From contig PBDN01000009.1 in the NCBI GenBank assembly GCA_002718135.1, positions 1 through 35,900 of the forward strand: a DNA stretch of 35,900 bases, read 5' to 3'. Origin of the DNA: Pelagibacteraceae bacterium (GTDB lineage: Bacteria; Pseudomonadota; Alphaproteobacteria; HIMB59; GCA-002718135). This document shows, in pieces, positions 20,325-28,541 of this stretch; position 1 is the first letter of the stretch, and every line of letters begins with the position of its first letter. The notes below the pieces were generated by a model, which was not told the DNA's origin, did not search any database, and saw only the letters and a list, made by a program, of their open reading frames with translations. Made by a program: the position numbers and the translations under genes.

Positions 20325-21229
20325 TCAAAAAAATAATAGTTAGCGCTTCTGAATCAAATTTCAGAATTGATAAATTGTTAAAGATGAATTTTTCTACGTT
20401 AACACAAAGTTTTATAGAAAAAAATATTAGAAAAAAAAACATAATTGTAAATAATGAAGTTGTTACTTCAAAATATAGGTTAAAAACTAATGATGAAATC
20501 AAAATTTTAAATTTTAATAAAGATAGTTATAAACATAATCCAAAAATAAAAAAAAAATATATAATTCCTAAAAATATAAAAGCATTATTTAATGAGTCAA
20601 TAATTTATAATGATAATAATTTTTTTATAATAAATAAATGGTCAGGAATATCTACACAAGGAGGCAGTAAAATTAATGTTTCAATTGATCATATAATAAA
20701 AGATATGTCTAATTCTTATAATTTAGTTCATCGTCTGGATAAGGAGACATCAGGAATATTAATAGTAGCTAAAAACTTAGAGTATACTAAATTGTTTGGC
20801 CATATGTTTAAACAAAGTTTAATTGAAAAAAAATATTTAGCTTTTTGTCAAGGTAAACCTAGATTACCAGAGTCAATTGTTAATCTTGATATTTCTTTAA
20901 ATTGTAATAAAGACAAAAATGCAAAAACAATTACTTATTATAAATTATTAAATTATAAAAGTGGAATATCTCAAATTCTGTTCACTCCAAAGACTGGAAA
21001 AAAACATCAATTAAGAATAGTATCTAAAAATTTAGGTTGTCCTATAATTGGAGATAAAAAATATAATTCTAATAATCGCTTTGATAAGGAAAAATTAAAA
21101 TTAAATGCAATTGGTATCAAATTTAAGATTAAATCAAAAGAATACATATTCAAATCAATTATTCCAAAAGATTTTATAAATTTTATTAAATATAATAAAT
21201 TAAACAAATTTGATAAACTTAATTTTTAA
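20321..21229 (+). CDS. rluC: RluC/RluD-family 23S rRNA pseudouridine synthase
   Basis: Isomerises uridine to pseudouridine, most likely in 23S rRNA. It has 302 residues. An S4-like RNA-binding domain (about 14-65, with FRIDKLL and KNIIVNNEVV) precedes the catalytic domain. HRLDKETSGILIVAKN (137-152) includes the catalytic Asp140. TPKTGKKHQLRI and CPIIGDKKY match the later family motifs. The start is TTG, overlapping the crcB stop as TTGA. In alphaproteobacteria the crcB neighbour is usually annotated RluC, but RluD-like specificity cannot be excluded. Its stop shares a TTAA with lipB on the other strand. Confidence 0.88.
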   Translation: MIKKIIVSASESNFRIDKLLKMNFSTLTQSFIEKNIRKKNIIVNNEVVTSKYRLKTNDEIKILNFNKDSYKHNPKIKKKYIIPKNIKALFNESIIYNDNNFFIINKWSGISTQGGSKINVSIDHIIKDMSNSYNLVHRLDKETSGILIVAKNLEYTKLFGHMFKQSLIEKKYLAFCQGKPRLPESIVNLDISLNCNKDKNAKTITYYKLLNYKSGISQILFTPKTGKKHQLRIVSKNLGCPIIGDKKYNSNNRFDKEKLKLNAIGIKFKIKSKEYIFKSIIPKDFINFIKYNKLNKFDKLNF

Positions 21230-21888
21230 TTAAAGTTTTGTAAATTTTTACTAAACTCTTTTAGGTAATCTTTGTCAAATGTCTCAGAAGAAACATTAAT
21301 ACCTAGTTGTTTTAAAGAGGTATTTTGGTAGTTTGATAAACCACAAGCTTTTATATATTCATAATATTTTAGTTCAGGCTTAATGTTAAAACTTAATCCA
21401 TGATATGTTACCCATTTTTTAATTCTTAATCCTATAGCGGCAATTTTCATTTCTTTTTTTAATGTTTGCCCCTGATTTTTTATTACCCATACACCTACTC
21501 TATCTCTAAAAGTTGTAGATTCAATTTTATATGAGCTAAGTAAATTAATAATTGTATTTTCTATTAAAGATATAAATCTTCTTATATCTTTTTTTCTTTT
21601 GTTTAAATCTATCATTAAGTAAACTACTCTTTGTCCCGGACCATGATAAGTTGTTTTACCACCTCTATTTGCTTTTAAAATTGGTACATTTATTTTTTTA
21701 ATAATTTCGTTGTCTTTGCTAGTTGCCCCTTGTGTATAAATATGATTATGATCTAAAAACCATATTAATTCTTTTTCACACTTTGTTAAGATAAGATCAA
21801 CTCTTTTTTGCATAAATTGAACTGCATATTCATAATTTATTGCTTGTGATGAATGTTTTAATTCAATTGTATAATTATTTTTTTCCAT
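21226..21888 (-). CDS. lipB: Lipoyl(octanoyl) transferase LipB
   Basis: Transfers octanoyl from acyl carrier protein to lipoyl domains of the 2-oxoacid dehydrogenases and the glycine cleavage H protein; LipA then inserts sulfur. It has 220 residues. ANRGGKTTYHGPGQ (73-86) is the substrate-binding signature. The conserved lysine is in KIAAIG (Lys148) and the catalytic cysteine in ACGL (Cys182). It is read opposite to its neighbours and overlaps the pseudouridine synthase gene tail-to-tail by 4 bases. The 54 bases between it and tRNA-Leu must hold divergent promoters. Confidence 0.96.
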   Translation of the reverse strand: MEKNNYTIELKHSSQAINYEYAVQFMQKRVDLILTKCEKELIWFLDHNHIYTQGATSKDNEIIKKINVPILKANRGGKTTYHGPGQRVVYLMIDLNKRKKDIRRFISLIENTIINLLSSYKIESTTFRDRVGVWVIKNQGQTLKKEMKIAAIGLRIKKWVTYHGLSFNIKPELKYYEYIKACGLSNYQNTSLKQLGINVSSETFDKDYLKEFSKNLQNFN

Positions 21889-21899
21889 ATTAAGATTTA

Positions 21900-21928
21900 T
21901 TGATACTTAATAACCTATCTGCTATTTT
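21900..21928 (+). promoter_or_regulatory. Putative promoter of tRNA-Leu
   Basis: TTGATA at 21900-21905 (5 of 6 consensus) and TATTTT at 21923-21928 (4 of 6) are separated by the ideal 17 bases. Transcription would begin near 21935, about 8 bases before the mature tRNA 5' end. The spacing and position fit a dedicated tRNA promoter. Confidence 0.55.
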
Positions 21929-21942
21929 ATTCTATAAAATTT

Positions 21943-22029
21943 GCGGCTGTGGCGGAATTGGTATACGCGCAGCGTTGAGGTCGCTGTGGGATTTATCCTG
22001 TGGAAGTTCAAGTCTTCTCAGCCGCACCA
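21943..22029 (+). tRNA. tRNA-Leu (anticodon GAG)
   Basis: An 87-base class II tRNA. The acceptor stem GCGGCTG (21943-21949) pairs with CAGCCGC (22019-22025). The D arm has GCG/CGC around AATTGGTATA. The anticodon stem CAGCG/CGCTG holds loop TTGAGGT with GAG at 21977-21979. A long variable arm (GGGA TTTA TCCT) fits leucine. The T arm is GGAAG, TTCAAGT, CTTCT. Discriminator A and CCA (22027-22029) are encoded. GAG reads CUC/CUU codons. Confidence 0.97.
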
Positions 22030-22132
22030 AATGCTTTAAGAGTAATTTTAACAGCTATAACCAATGTATTTTTTTGTTATTTCTAGGTCTTAAAACTTTA
22101 TTTCTTTTTTAAAAAAAAAATATTTATAAATA

Positions 22133-22141
22133 TGTTATAAT
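22133..22141 (+). promoter_or_regulatory. Extended -10 promoter of gshA
   Basis: TGTTATAAT at 22133-22141 is an exact extended -10 element (TGn plus TATAAT). No -35 box is seen; the matching position is in an A tract (22111-22120). A perfect 14-base palindrome, ATATTTATAAATAT (22120-22133), abuts it and could be an operator or chance in AT-rich DNA. Transcription would start about 22147-22149, only a few bases before the gshA ATG at 22152. Confidence 0.6.
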
Positions 22142-22151
22142 ATTTTTACTA

Positions 22152-23489
22152 ATGCTTAAAAAAAATGATTTAATTGATTACTTTTATCAGGGTTGTAAGT
22201 CTAAAGACAATTTAAGAATTGGCGTTGAGCATGAAAAATTTATTTTGGATTCAAAAAACCACAAACCACTAACTTACATTCAGAAAAATGGTATTAAAGA
22301 TATTTTTAAAAAATGTATTGATGTAGGATGGGAGCCTCTTTTTGATGATAAGGATAATATTATTGTTGGTTTAAGAAACAATGATGAATTCATTACTTTA
22401 GAGCCAGGGGGTCAGCTTGAACTTTCAGGTGCTCCTCTAAAAAATATTCATCAGACATGTTCCGAAACAACCAAACATTTAAATTATTTTAAAAAAATTG
22501 GAGAAGAGTTAGGTTTTATAATGCTAGGAATGGGTGTTGAGCCTAATTTAGCCCTAAATAAATTTCCATGGATGCCAAAAAAAAGATACGAAATAATGAA
22601 AAAATATATGCCATCAGTTGGAAAGTTGGGACATCATATGATGCAACGAACTTGTACAAATCAGGTTAATTTAGACTATTCATCTGAAGAAGATATGAAA
22701 TACAAATTTCGTACTATGTTAAACTTGGAATCAATTGCTACAGCAATATTTGCTAATTCTCCCTTTGATAGAGGTAAATTATCTAATTATAAAAGCTTGC
22801 GCTCACATTTTTGGCATCATACTGACTCTTCAAGAACAGGTTTATTACCCTTTGTTTTTAAAAGCGATTTTAATTTTGAAAGTTATGTAGAATATGCTCT
22901 TGATATTCCTATGTATTTTATAATAAGAAATTATGAATATATAGATATGACAAAATATACATTTAGAGATTTTTTTAATGGCAAAAAAAAATTAAAAAAT
23001 ATAGAACCAAACATAACTGATTGGATTAATCATATATCAACCTTATTTCCCCAAGTCAGACTTAAGAATTTTTTAGAAATTAGGTCAATGGATGCTTGTA
23101 ATTGGGATTTAATTTGTTCCCAACCAGCCTTTTGGATTGGACTTTTATATGATGATGAATCGTTGGATAAATGTATAGAAATTTTTGAAAATTGGACAGA
23201 TGATGATAGAGAATATTTAAATAAAACAGTTCCAATTTTAGGTTTGCAAACTAAATTTAAAAATAAAACCGTATTAGATTTTGCACAAGATATTTTTCAA
23301 ATTTCAAATACAGGATTACAAAAAAGAAATATACTTTCATTAAACAATAAATTTGATGAAACTATACATACTAAAAAACTAGAAAAAAATTTAGAAATTG
23401 GATATTCTCCTGCTGATTGTTCTATTCAAAAGTATAAAAACGAATGGAACAACAGTATAGATCCGATATATAAAGAATTAATTTTCTAA
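22152..23489 (+). CDS. gshA: Glutamate-cysteine ligase (plant/alphaproteobacterial type)
   Basis: First step of glutathione synthesis: ATP-dependent joining of the glutamate gamma-carboxyl to cysteine. It has 445 residues. The sequence matches the GCS2 group shared by alphaproteobacteria and plants, not the E. coli type. Seen are RIGVEHEKFIL near residue 22, FITLEPGGQLELSGAPL (about 83-99) with the glutamate/metal-binding acidic residues, MQRTCTNQVNLDY, and RSMDACNW near residue 312. gshB follows with a one-base TAATG overlap. The start lies about 10 bases after an extended -10 element, so the mRNA leader is nearly absent and there is no ribosome site. Confidence 0.93.
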   Translation: MLKKNDLIDYFYQGCKSKDNLRIGVEHEKFILDSKNHKPLTYIQKNGIKDIFKKCIDVGWEPLFDDKDNIIVGLRNNDEFITLEPGGQLELSGAPLKNIHQTCSETTKHLNYFKKIGEELGFIMLGMGVEPNLALNKFPWMPKKRYEIMKKYMPSVGKLGHHMMQRTCTNQVNLDYSSEEDMKYKFRTMLNLESIATAIFANSPFDRGKLSNYKSLRSHFWHHTDSSRTGLLPFVFKSDFNFESYVEYALDIPMYFIIRNYEYIDMTKYTFRDFFNGKKKLKNIEPNITDWINHISTLFPQVRLKNFLEIRSMDACNWDLICSQPAFWIGLLYDDESLDKCIEIFENWTDDDREYLNKTVPILGLQTKFKNKTVLDFAQDIFQISNTGLQKRNILSLNNKFDETIHTKKLEKNLEIGYSPADCSIQKYKNEWNNSIDPIYKELIF

Positions 23490-24430
23490 TGAAAAAACAA
23501 ATAGCAATTCAAATGGATAGTATTGAAAGCATTGATTATGAATTTGATTCATCTTTTATGATTGCTTATGAAGCTCAAAATCGAGACTATGAAATTTTCT
23601 ATTATAATCCTCATGATTTATTTTTAGATCAATCAGAAGTTAAAGCTAGGGGATATTATTTAAATCTAATAGATGATAAAAATTCTTACTTTTCTTATTT
23701 ATCTAAAAAAAAAGAAGTTAATTTATCAAATTTTAGATTTATTTTTCTTAGACAAGACCCACCATTTGATATGAAGTATATTACATCTACTTATATTCTT
23801 GACCTTTTAACTGGACCAACAAAAGTTATTAATAATCCTAAAGCTGTACGTAATTCTACAGAGAAATTATACACTTATAAGTTTATTGATTATATGCCCC
23901 CAACTATAGTAACTCAAAATATTGATGACTTAAAAAATTTTTTAAAAATTCATCAAGATATTATTACTAAACCCCTATATGGCAATGGTGGAGAAGGAAT
24001 TTATAGAAGTAAAAAAGGTTTTCTTAATGGTATAAAAAATAACAAAAAGTATTTAGATATGCCAATAATGGCTCAAAAATACATTCCAGAAATTTCTCAA
24101 GGAGACAGGCGCATTATTTTAATTGATGGAGAGTATGTAGGTTCAGTTGCAAGATTGCCACAAATTGGGAGTATTAAGGCTAATTTTCATGCTGGAGGTA
24201 GAGCTAAAAAGACTGATTTAGTTTTTAGAGATAAGGAAATTATTAATGTTTTAGGTCCAAAATTAAAAAAAAATGATCTTTTTTTTGTTGGAATAGATGT
24301 CATAGGAAACTATTTGACAGAAATAAATGTTACTTCGCCAACAGGAATTAAGCAAATAAATAAATTAAATAATGTTAATTTAGAAAGAGTTTTTTGGGAT
24401 AAGCTTGAAGCAAAATACAAAATAGTTTAA
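23489..24430 (+). CDS. gshB: Glutathione synthetase
   Basis: Adds glycine to gamma-glutamylcysteine, an ATP-grasp enzyme. It has 313 residues, close to E. coli GshB. The N-terminal domain has IAIQMDSIESIDYEFDSSF, and LRQDPPFDMKYI is typical. ATP-grasp signs are NPKAVRNSTEKLYTYKF, ITKPLYGNGGEGIY (glycine-rich loop), GDRRIILIDGEYVGSVAR, and the metal-binding NVTSPTGIKQINKLN near the C-terminus. It is translationally coupled to gshA. Confidence 0.95.
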   Translation: MKKQIAIQMDSIESIDYEFDSSFMIAYEAQNRDYEIFYYNPHDLFLDQSEVKARGYYLNLIDDKNSYFSYLSKKKEVNLSNFRFIFLRQDPPFDMKYITSTYILDLLTGPTKVINNPKAVRNSTEKLYTYKFIDYMPPTIVTQNIDDLKNFLKIHQDIITKPLYGNGGEGIYRSKKGFLNGIKNNKKYLDMPIMAQKYIPEISQGDRRIILIDGEYVGSVARLPQIGSIKANFHAGGRAKKTDLVFRDKEIINVLGPKLKKNDLFFVGIDVIGNYLTEINVTSPTGIKQINKLNNVNLERVFWDKLEAKYKIV

Positions 24431-24453
24431 TTAGTTTTTAAATAGAAGATAAT

Positions 24454-25020
24454 ATGAACAAAAATAGAATTTTAATTAATAAGATTAAAGGCCTAGAAAC
24501 TATTAATCCAATCATTTTAAATATTTTATTAGTTTTAATAGGCACCTTATTATTATCCATATCAGCTAAAGTTCAAGTTCCTTTTTGGCCTGTGCCAATG
24601 ACCATGCAAACATTCGTAGTTTTTTTAATTGGCACAACTTATAGTATTCGTTTATCTTTTATTACACTTTTAATTTATTTGTTTGAAGGGGCTATTGGTT
24701 TACCAGTTTTTGCTTCTGGAGGAGGTCTAGCATATCTTACTGGTCCTACTGCAGGATATTTATATGGAATGGCTATCACTGTTGTTTTAATTAGTTATTT
24801 AGCAGATAAAGGATTTAGTCAAACTTATTTTAAAACAGCCTTAATGCTTTTAATTGGGTCAGTTATAATTTTTTCTTTTGGTATTATATATTTAGGATCA
24901 ATAATAGGATTTGATAAAGCAATACAAGCAGGTTTGCTTCCGTTTATACCAAGTGAAATATTTAAAATCGCTCTAGCAGTTGCTATTATTCCAACTATAA
25001 ACAATATTATAAAAAAATAA
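24454..25020 (+). CDS. bioY: BioY-type biotin transporter, S component
   Basis: Integral membrane biotin-binding component of an ECF transporter. It has 188 residues and about six hydrophobic segments. VQVPFWPVPMTMQTFVVFLIG (about 40-60) and the glycine-rich YLFEGAIGLPVFASGGGLAYLTGPTAGYLYG (about 78-110) are the BioY hallmarks. No bioM or bioN ATPase/T component or biotin synthesis gene is nearby. It lies 23 bases after gshB and 7 bases before the kinase gene, so a common transcript is likely. Confidence 0.93.
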   Translation: MNKNRILINKIKGLETINPIILNILLVLIGTLLLSISAKVQVPFWPVPMTMQTFVVFLIGTTYSIRLSFITLLIYLFEGAIGLPVFASGGGLAYLTGPTAGYLYGMAITVVLISYLADKGFSQTYFKTALMLLIGSVIIFSFGIIYLGSIIGFDKAIQAGLLPFIPSEIFKIALAVAIIPTINNIIKK

Positions 25021-25027
25021 TTTATTT

Positions 25028-25918
25028 ATGAAAATTGGTATAGACCTTGGTGGTACCAAGACAGAGGGAATATTAATTGAAAATAATGGAAAAGAAATAA
25101 AAAGAAATAGAATTAATACAGAAAAAAATTACGAAGGAACAATTGACGGAATTGTATCTATTGTAAAAAATTTTGAAAAACAATACGGCAATGCTTCTTC
25201 TATAGGAATAGGAATGCCTGGAGCTATAGAATCTGATTCTGCACTAGTTAAAAATGCAAATTCTATTTGGTTAAATGGAAAACCTTTAAAAAAAGATCTT
25301 CAAGCAGTATTAGATAGAAAAATAAATCTTGAAAATGATGCAAACTGCTTTGCTTTATCAGAAGCTGTAGATGGTGCTGGGAAAGGACATCAAGTCGTAT
25401 TTGGAGTGATTATAGGAACTGGTACCGGAGGCGGCATCGTAATTAATAATAAAGTATTTAGAGGAAAGAATAATATTGCTGGTGAATGGGGACATATAAG
25501 TTTGCCAAATAGAACAGATGAAGAAAAAAAATATGTGAAAAAATGTTATTGTGGCAAAGATGGATGTATGGAAACTTATGTTTCAGGTCCTGGTTTTGCT
25601 AATGGATATAATTTAAGATATCAAGAAGATTTTGATTCTCATAAAATTTTAGAAAAATTTAAAAATGATGATCAAAACGCTAAAAATGCTGTCAATCAAT
25701 ACGTCGACCATTTAGCAAGAGGACTATCAGTAGTTTGTAATGTATTAGACCCAGATATAATTGTCCTAGGGGGAGGAATGTCTAATATTTCATATATTTA
25801 TGAACATATAAATTCATATTTAAATAAATATATTTTTAGTAATACTTTTTCTACTAAAGTTGTTAAAAATATATATGGTGATTCAAGTGGAGTAAGAGGA
25901 GCAGCTTGGTTATCTTAA
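25028..25918 (+). CDS. ROK-family sugar kinase (fructokinase/N-acetylglucosamine kinase-like)
   Basis: ATP-dependent hexose or amino-sugar kinase. It has 296 residues. The phosphate-binding DLGGTK is at 6-11, the catalytic base Asp104 is in ENDANCFALSEA, GTGTGGGIVIN (130-140) contacts ATP, and GEWGHISLP with CYCGKDGCMET (173-183) gives the ROK zinc site (His156, Cys173, Cys175, Cys180). The closest remembered pattern is alphaproteobacterial ROK fructokinase and NagK, which share the same motifs. Without an adjacent sugar transporter or lyase the substrate cannot be fixed. It ends tail-to-tail with the dehydrogenase gene in a shared TTAA. Confidence 0.85.
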   Translation: MKIGIDLGGTKTEGILIENNGKEIKRNRINTEKNYEGTIDGIVSIVKNFEKQYGNASSIGIGMPGAIESDSALVKNANSIWLNGKPLKKDLQAVLDRKINLENDANCFALSEAVDGAGKGHQVVFGVIIGTGTGGGIVINNKVFRGKNNIAGEWGHISLPNRTDEEKKYVKKCYCGKDGCMETYVSGPGFANGYNLRYQEDFDSHKILEKFKNDDQNAKNAVNQYVDHLARGLSVVCNVLDPDIIVLGGGMSNISYIYEHINSYLNKYIFSNTFSTKVVKNIYGDSSGVRGAAWLS

Positions 25919-27366
25919 ATTCCTGCCATAGAAATATATTTTATTTCTAAGTAATCATCTAAGCCATATTTTGAACCCTCTCTACCAAGACCAGATTCTT
26001 TAACTCCTCCAAAAGGTATTTCAGCTTTTGTGGTGAGTCCAGTGTTAACTCCTACTTGACCATATTCTAATGCTTCCGCTGTTCTCCATATCCTTCCAAT
26101 ATCTCTTGAATAAAAGTATGATGCAAGACCATATGGAGTATCATTTGCCAGTTTAATTACTTCCTCATCAGTACTAAATTTATATAACGGGGCAACAGGT
26201 CCAAAAGTTTCTTCATAAGTTATTTTAGCTTTTGTGGTCACATCAGATAAAACAGTCGGTTGAAAAAAATTTCCTCCAAGAGAGTGCATATTTCCACCTA
26301 CTGCAATTTTTGCTCCTTTATTAACAGCGTCTTTAATATGTTCTAAAACTTTATTTAACGAAAGTTGATCAATTAAAGGTCCTGACATGACTCCCTCATC
26401 TAATCCATTCCCTACTTTAATTTTAGTAACTTCTTTTGTAAATTTTTTTAAAAACTCATCATAAATATTTTTATGAACAAAAATTCTATTAGCACAAATG
26501 CATGTTTGTCCGGAATTCCTAAACTTACTTTGTATAGCGCCTATTACAGCTTCATCTATATTAGCATCATCAAAAACAATGAATGGAGCATGACCACCTA
26601 ATTCCATAGATACTTTTTTAATAGTTGAGGCACTTTGCTTTAACAAAATTTTACCAACTTCAGTTGAACCAGTGAAAGATATTTTTCTTACTTTAGGATT
26701 TTCAGTCAATTCTTTACCAATTTCCTTAGACGATCCAGTAATAATGTTAATTACACCATTAGGAAACCCCGCTTCTTGAGCTAAAACTCCTAGGGCAAGT
26801 GCAGAAAAGGGTGTTTGACTTGCAGGCTTTATTACTACTGTGCAACCTACAGCTAGACCAGGAGCACATTTGCGCGTAATCATTGTGCTTGGAAAATTCC
26901 ATGGCGTAATAGCCCCAACTACACCTACTGGTTGTTTTATTATTACAATTCTTCTATCTGGAAGAGGATCAGATATAATATCACCATAAACTCTTTTTCC
27001 TTCTTCTGCATAAAAATCAATATAAGCAACTCCTAGTAATATTTCTCCCTTCGCTTCAGCAAGAGGCTTACCTTGTTCAATGGTCATTATTTTAGCAAGA
27101 TCATCTACATTTTTTTCAATTAGACGCGCCCATTTTTGTAATATTATTGATCTTTCTTTTGCTGTTTTAGATTTCCATGCAGGAAATGAATTACTAGCTT
27201 CTTCAATTGCATTTTTGGTTTCTTCAGTTGAACATTTTGGTATTTTCCCGATAATTTCTCTACTTGCAGGATTATCAACTTCAATAAGATTACCTGTAAT
27301 ACTTCCAGTCCATTTACCTCCAATTAAGCATTTTTCTTTAAAAAGAGAGCTATTTTTGAGTTTCAT
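25915..27366 (-). CDS. gabD: Succinate-semialdehyde dehydrogenase-type aldehyde dehydrogenase (possible aspartate-semialdehyde oxidising DoeC/Ssd)
   Basis: NAD(P)-dependent aldehyde dehydrogenase. It has 483 residues, like E. coli GabD. TPWNFPS (154-160) and FTGSTEVGK (231-239) bind cofactor; Glu255 in MELGGHAPF and Cys289 in GQTCICANR are catalytic. A second cysteine two residues later matches the redox switch pair of GabD. The classical role is succinate semialdehyde to succinate. Ectoine catabolic clusters often carry such a gene (ssd/doeC), so here it may oxidise aspartate semialdehyde. It is divergent from the amidinotransferase-eut operon, with 68 bases between them. Confidence 0.9.
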   Translation of the reverse strand: MKLKNSSLFKEKCLIGGKWTGSITGNLIEVDNPASREIIGKIPKCSTEETKNAIEEASNSFPAWKSKTAKERSIILQKWARLIEKNVDDLAKIMTIEQGKPLAEAKGEILLGVAYIDFYAEEGKRVYGDIISDPLPDRRIVIIKQPVGVVGAITPWNFPSTMITRKCAPGLAVGCTVVIKPASQTPFSALALGVLAQEAGFPNGVINIITGSSKEIGKELTENPKVRKISFTGSTEVGKILLKQSASTIKKVSMELGGHAPFIVFDDANIDEAVIGAIQSKFRNSGQTCICANRIFVHKNIYDEFLKKFTKEVTKIKVGNGLDEGVMSGPLIDQLSLNKVLEHIKDAVNKGAKIAVGGNMHSLGGNFFQPTVLSDVTTKAKITYEETFGPVAPLYKFSTDEEVIKLANDTPYGLASYFYSRDIGRIWRTAEALEYGQVGVNTGLTTKAEIPFGGVKESGLGREGSKYGLDDYLEIKYISMAGI

Positions 27367-27434
27367 TAATTATTTCCTATTTATGCATTTGTTTTAGATA
27401 AACATTTCTTAAACTTTAATTTATAGAGGAACAT

Positions 27435-28541
27435 ATGACAATAGTTAACTCTTGGAATGAATGGGATACTCTAAAACATGTTATTGTTGGAACCGTTGAT
27501 AATTCAAATATCCCACCAATGGAACCTGCATTGGAGCCTAAGATTAGTAAAGATAGTGGTATGGTTGGAACACATGGACCAAGAAAAAAAGAGGCTGTTG
27601 AAAAGGCCAATTTACAGTTAGATAATTTTATTTCTATTCTAGAATCTCAAAATGTTAAAGTGGATAGACCTACTCCAATAGATTTTACTAAAACAATTTC
27701 TACACCAGATTGGATAAATGAAGGTCAGTTTGGTTCAATGCCTCCAAGAGACGTTATATTAACAGTTGGTAATGAAATGTTAGAAGCCCCTATGTCATAT
27801 CGTTGTCGTTGGTTTGAATATCTTGCTTACAGACCTCTTTTGGAGAAATATTATGATGAAGATCCAAATATGCGTTGGGAAGCAGCACCAAAACCAAGAT
27901 TAACCTCATCAACTTATAAGTCAAATTATTTACCACAAGGTATAACTGAAGAAGATAGATATAAAAAAATTGAAGAAAGAGATATGATACTCACTGAACA
28001 AGAACCACTATTTGATGCCGCTGAAGTTCTTAGATTTGGAAAGGATTTATTTTATCATAATAATTTTACTTCAAATTTAAAAGGCCTTGATTGGCTTAAA
28101 AGACATTTTTCTAACCACAGAGTTCATCAAATTAATTTGCCCGGTGATTTAATACCTACTCATATTGATGCATGTTTTACACCTATTAAGCCAGGTGTGA
28201 TGATAATCAATCCTAATAGAAAACTACCCTCTGAACAAAGAAAAATTTTTGATGATAATAAATGGGAAATTCACGAAGCTGCACCATCAATTCATAATTC
28301 TCCACCACCTATGTGTTATTCATCTATATGGTTATCTATGAATGTTTTAATTTTAAATCCCTCAACTATATGTGTCGAAGCAAGTGAGGAAAAAATGATT
28401 AAGCAAATGGAAAATTTTGGTTTAAGTGTTATTCCTGTGCCATTTAGAGATGTATATGCTTTTGGAGGTAGTTTACATTGTGCAACTACAGATGTTTATC
28501 GAGAAGGCGAATGTGAAGATTATTTTCCTAATCAATCATGA
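27435..28541 (+). CDS. Glycine amidinotransferase-like protein, substrate unknown
   Basis: Homologue of arginine:glycine amidinotransferase (AGAT), a pentein-fold enzyme that moves an amidino group through a covalent cysteine adduct. It has 368 residues, about the length of human AGAT without its targeting region. Matching blocks are PRDVILTVGNEMLEAPMSYR (104-123), EPLFDAAEVLRFGKDLF (190-206), the HIDACF block, and FGGSLHCATTDV (343-353). The Asp-His-Cys catalytic set is intact at Asp194, His243 and Cys349. A signal peptide is absent. AGAGGA (27425-27430) precedes the ATG. It is first in the + strand operon and overlaps eutA by 4 bases. Context suggests action on an amidine or guanidine related to ectoine uptake; this is inference. 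Confidence 0.85.
   Translation: MTIVNSWNEWDTLKHVIVGTVDNSNIPPMEPALEPKISKDSGMVGTHGPRKKEAVEKANLQLDNFISILESQNVKVDRPTPIDFTKTISTPDWINEGQFGSMPPRDVILTVGNEMLEAPMSYRCRWFEYLAYRPLLEKYYDEDPNMRWEAAPKPRLTSSTYKSNYLPQGITEEDRYKKIEERDMILTEQEPLFDAAEVLRFGKDLFYHNNFTSNLKGLDWLKRHFSNHRVHQINLPGDLIPTHIDACFTPIKPGVMIINPNRKLPSEQRKIFDDNKWEIHEAAPSIHNSPPPMCYSSIWLSMNVLILNPSTICVEASEEKMIKQMENFGLSVIPVPFRDVYAFGGSLHCATTDVYREGECEDYFPNQS

Noticed and set aside
22030..22110. Possible terminator after tRNA-Leu
   Set aside because: Only a weak, bulged hairpin (22033-22055 region) without a directly following T run; not good enough to call.
21900..22112. 70-codon + strand open frame across tRNA-Leu
   Set aside because: It covers the whole tRNA gene, and its middle part is tRNA sequence; it is not a plausible protein.
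27367..27434. Promoter boxes in the divergent gabD-amidinotransferase gap
   Set aside because: TTGTTT (27389-27394) and TTTAAT (27415-27420) are 20 bases apart; promoters must exist here or upstream, but none is convincing.
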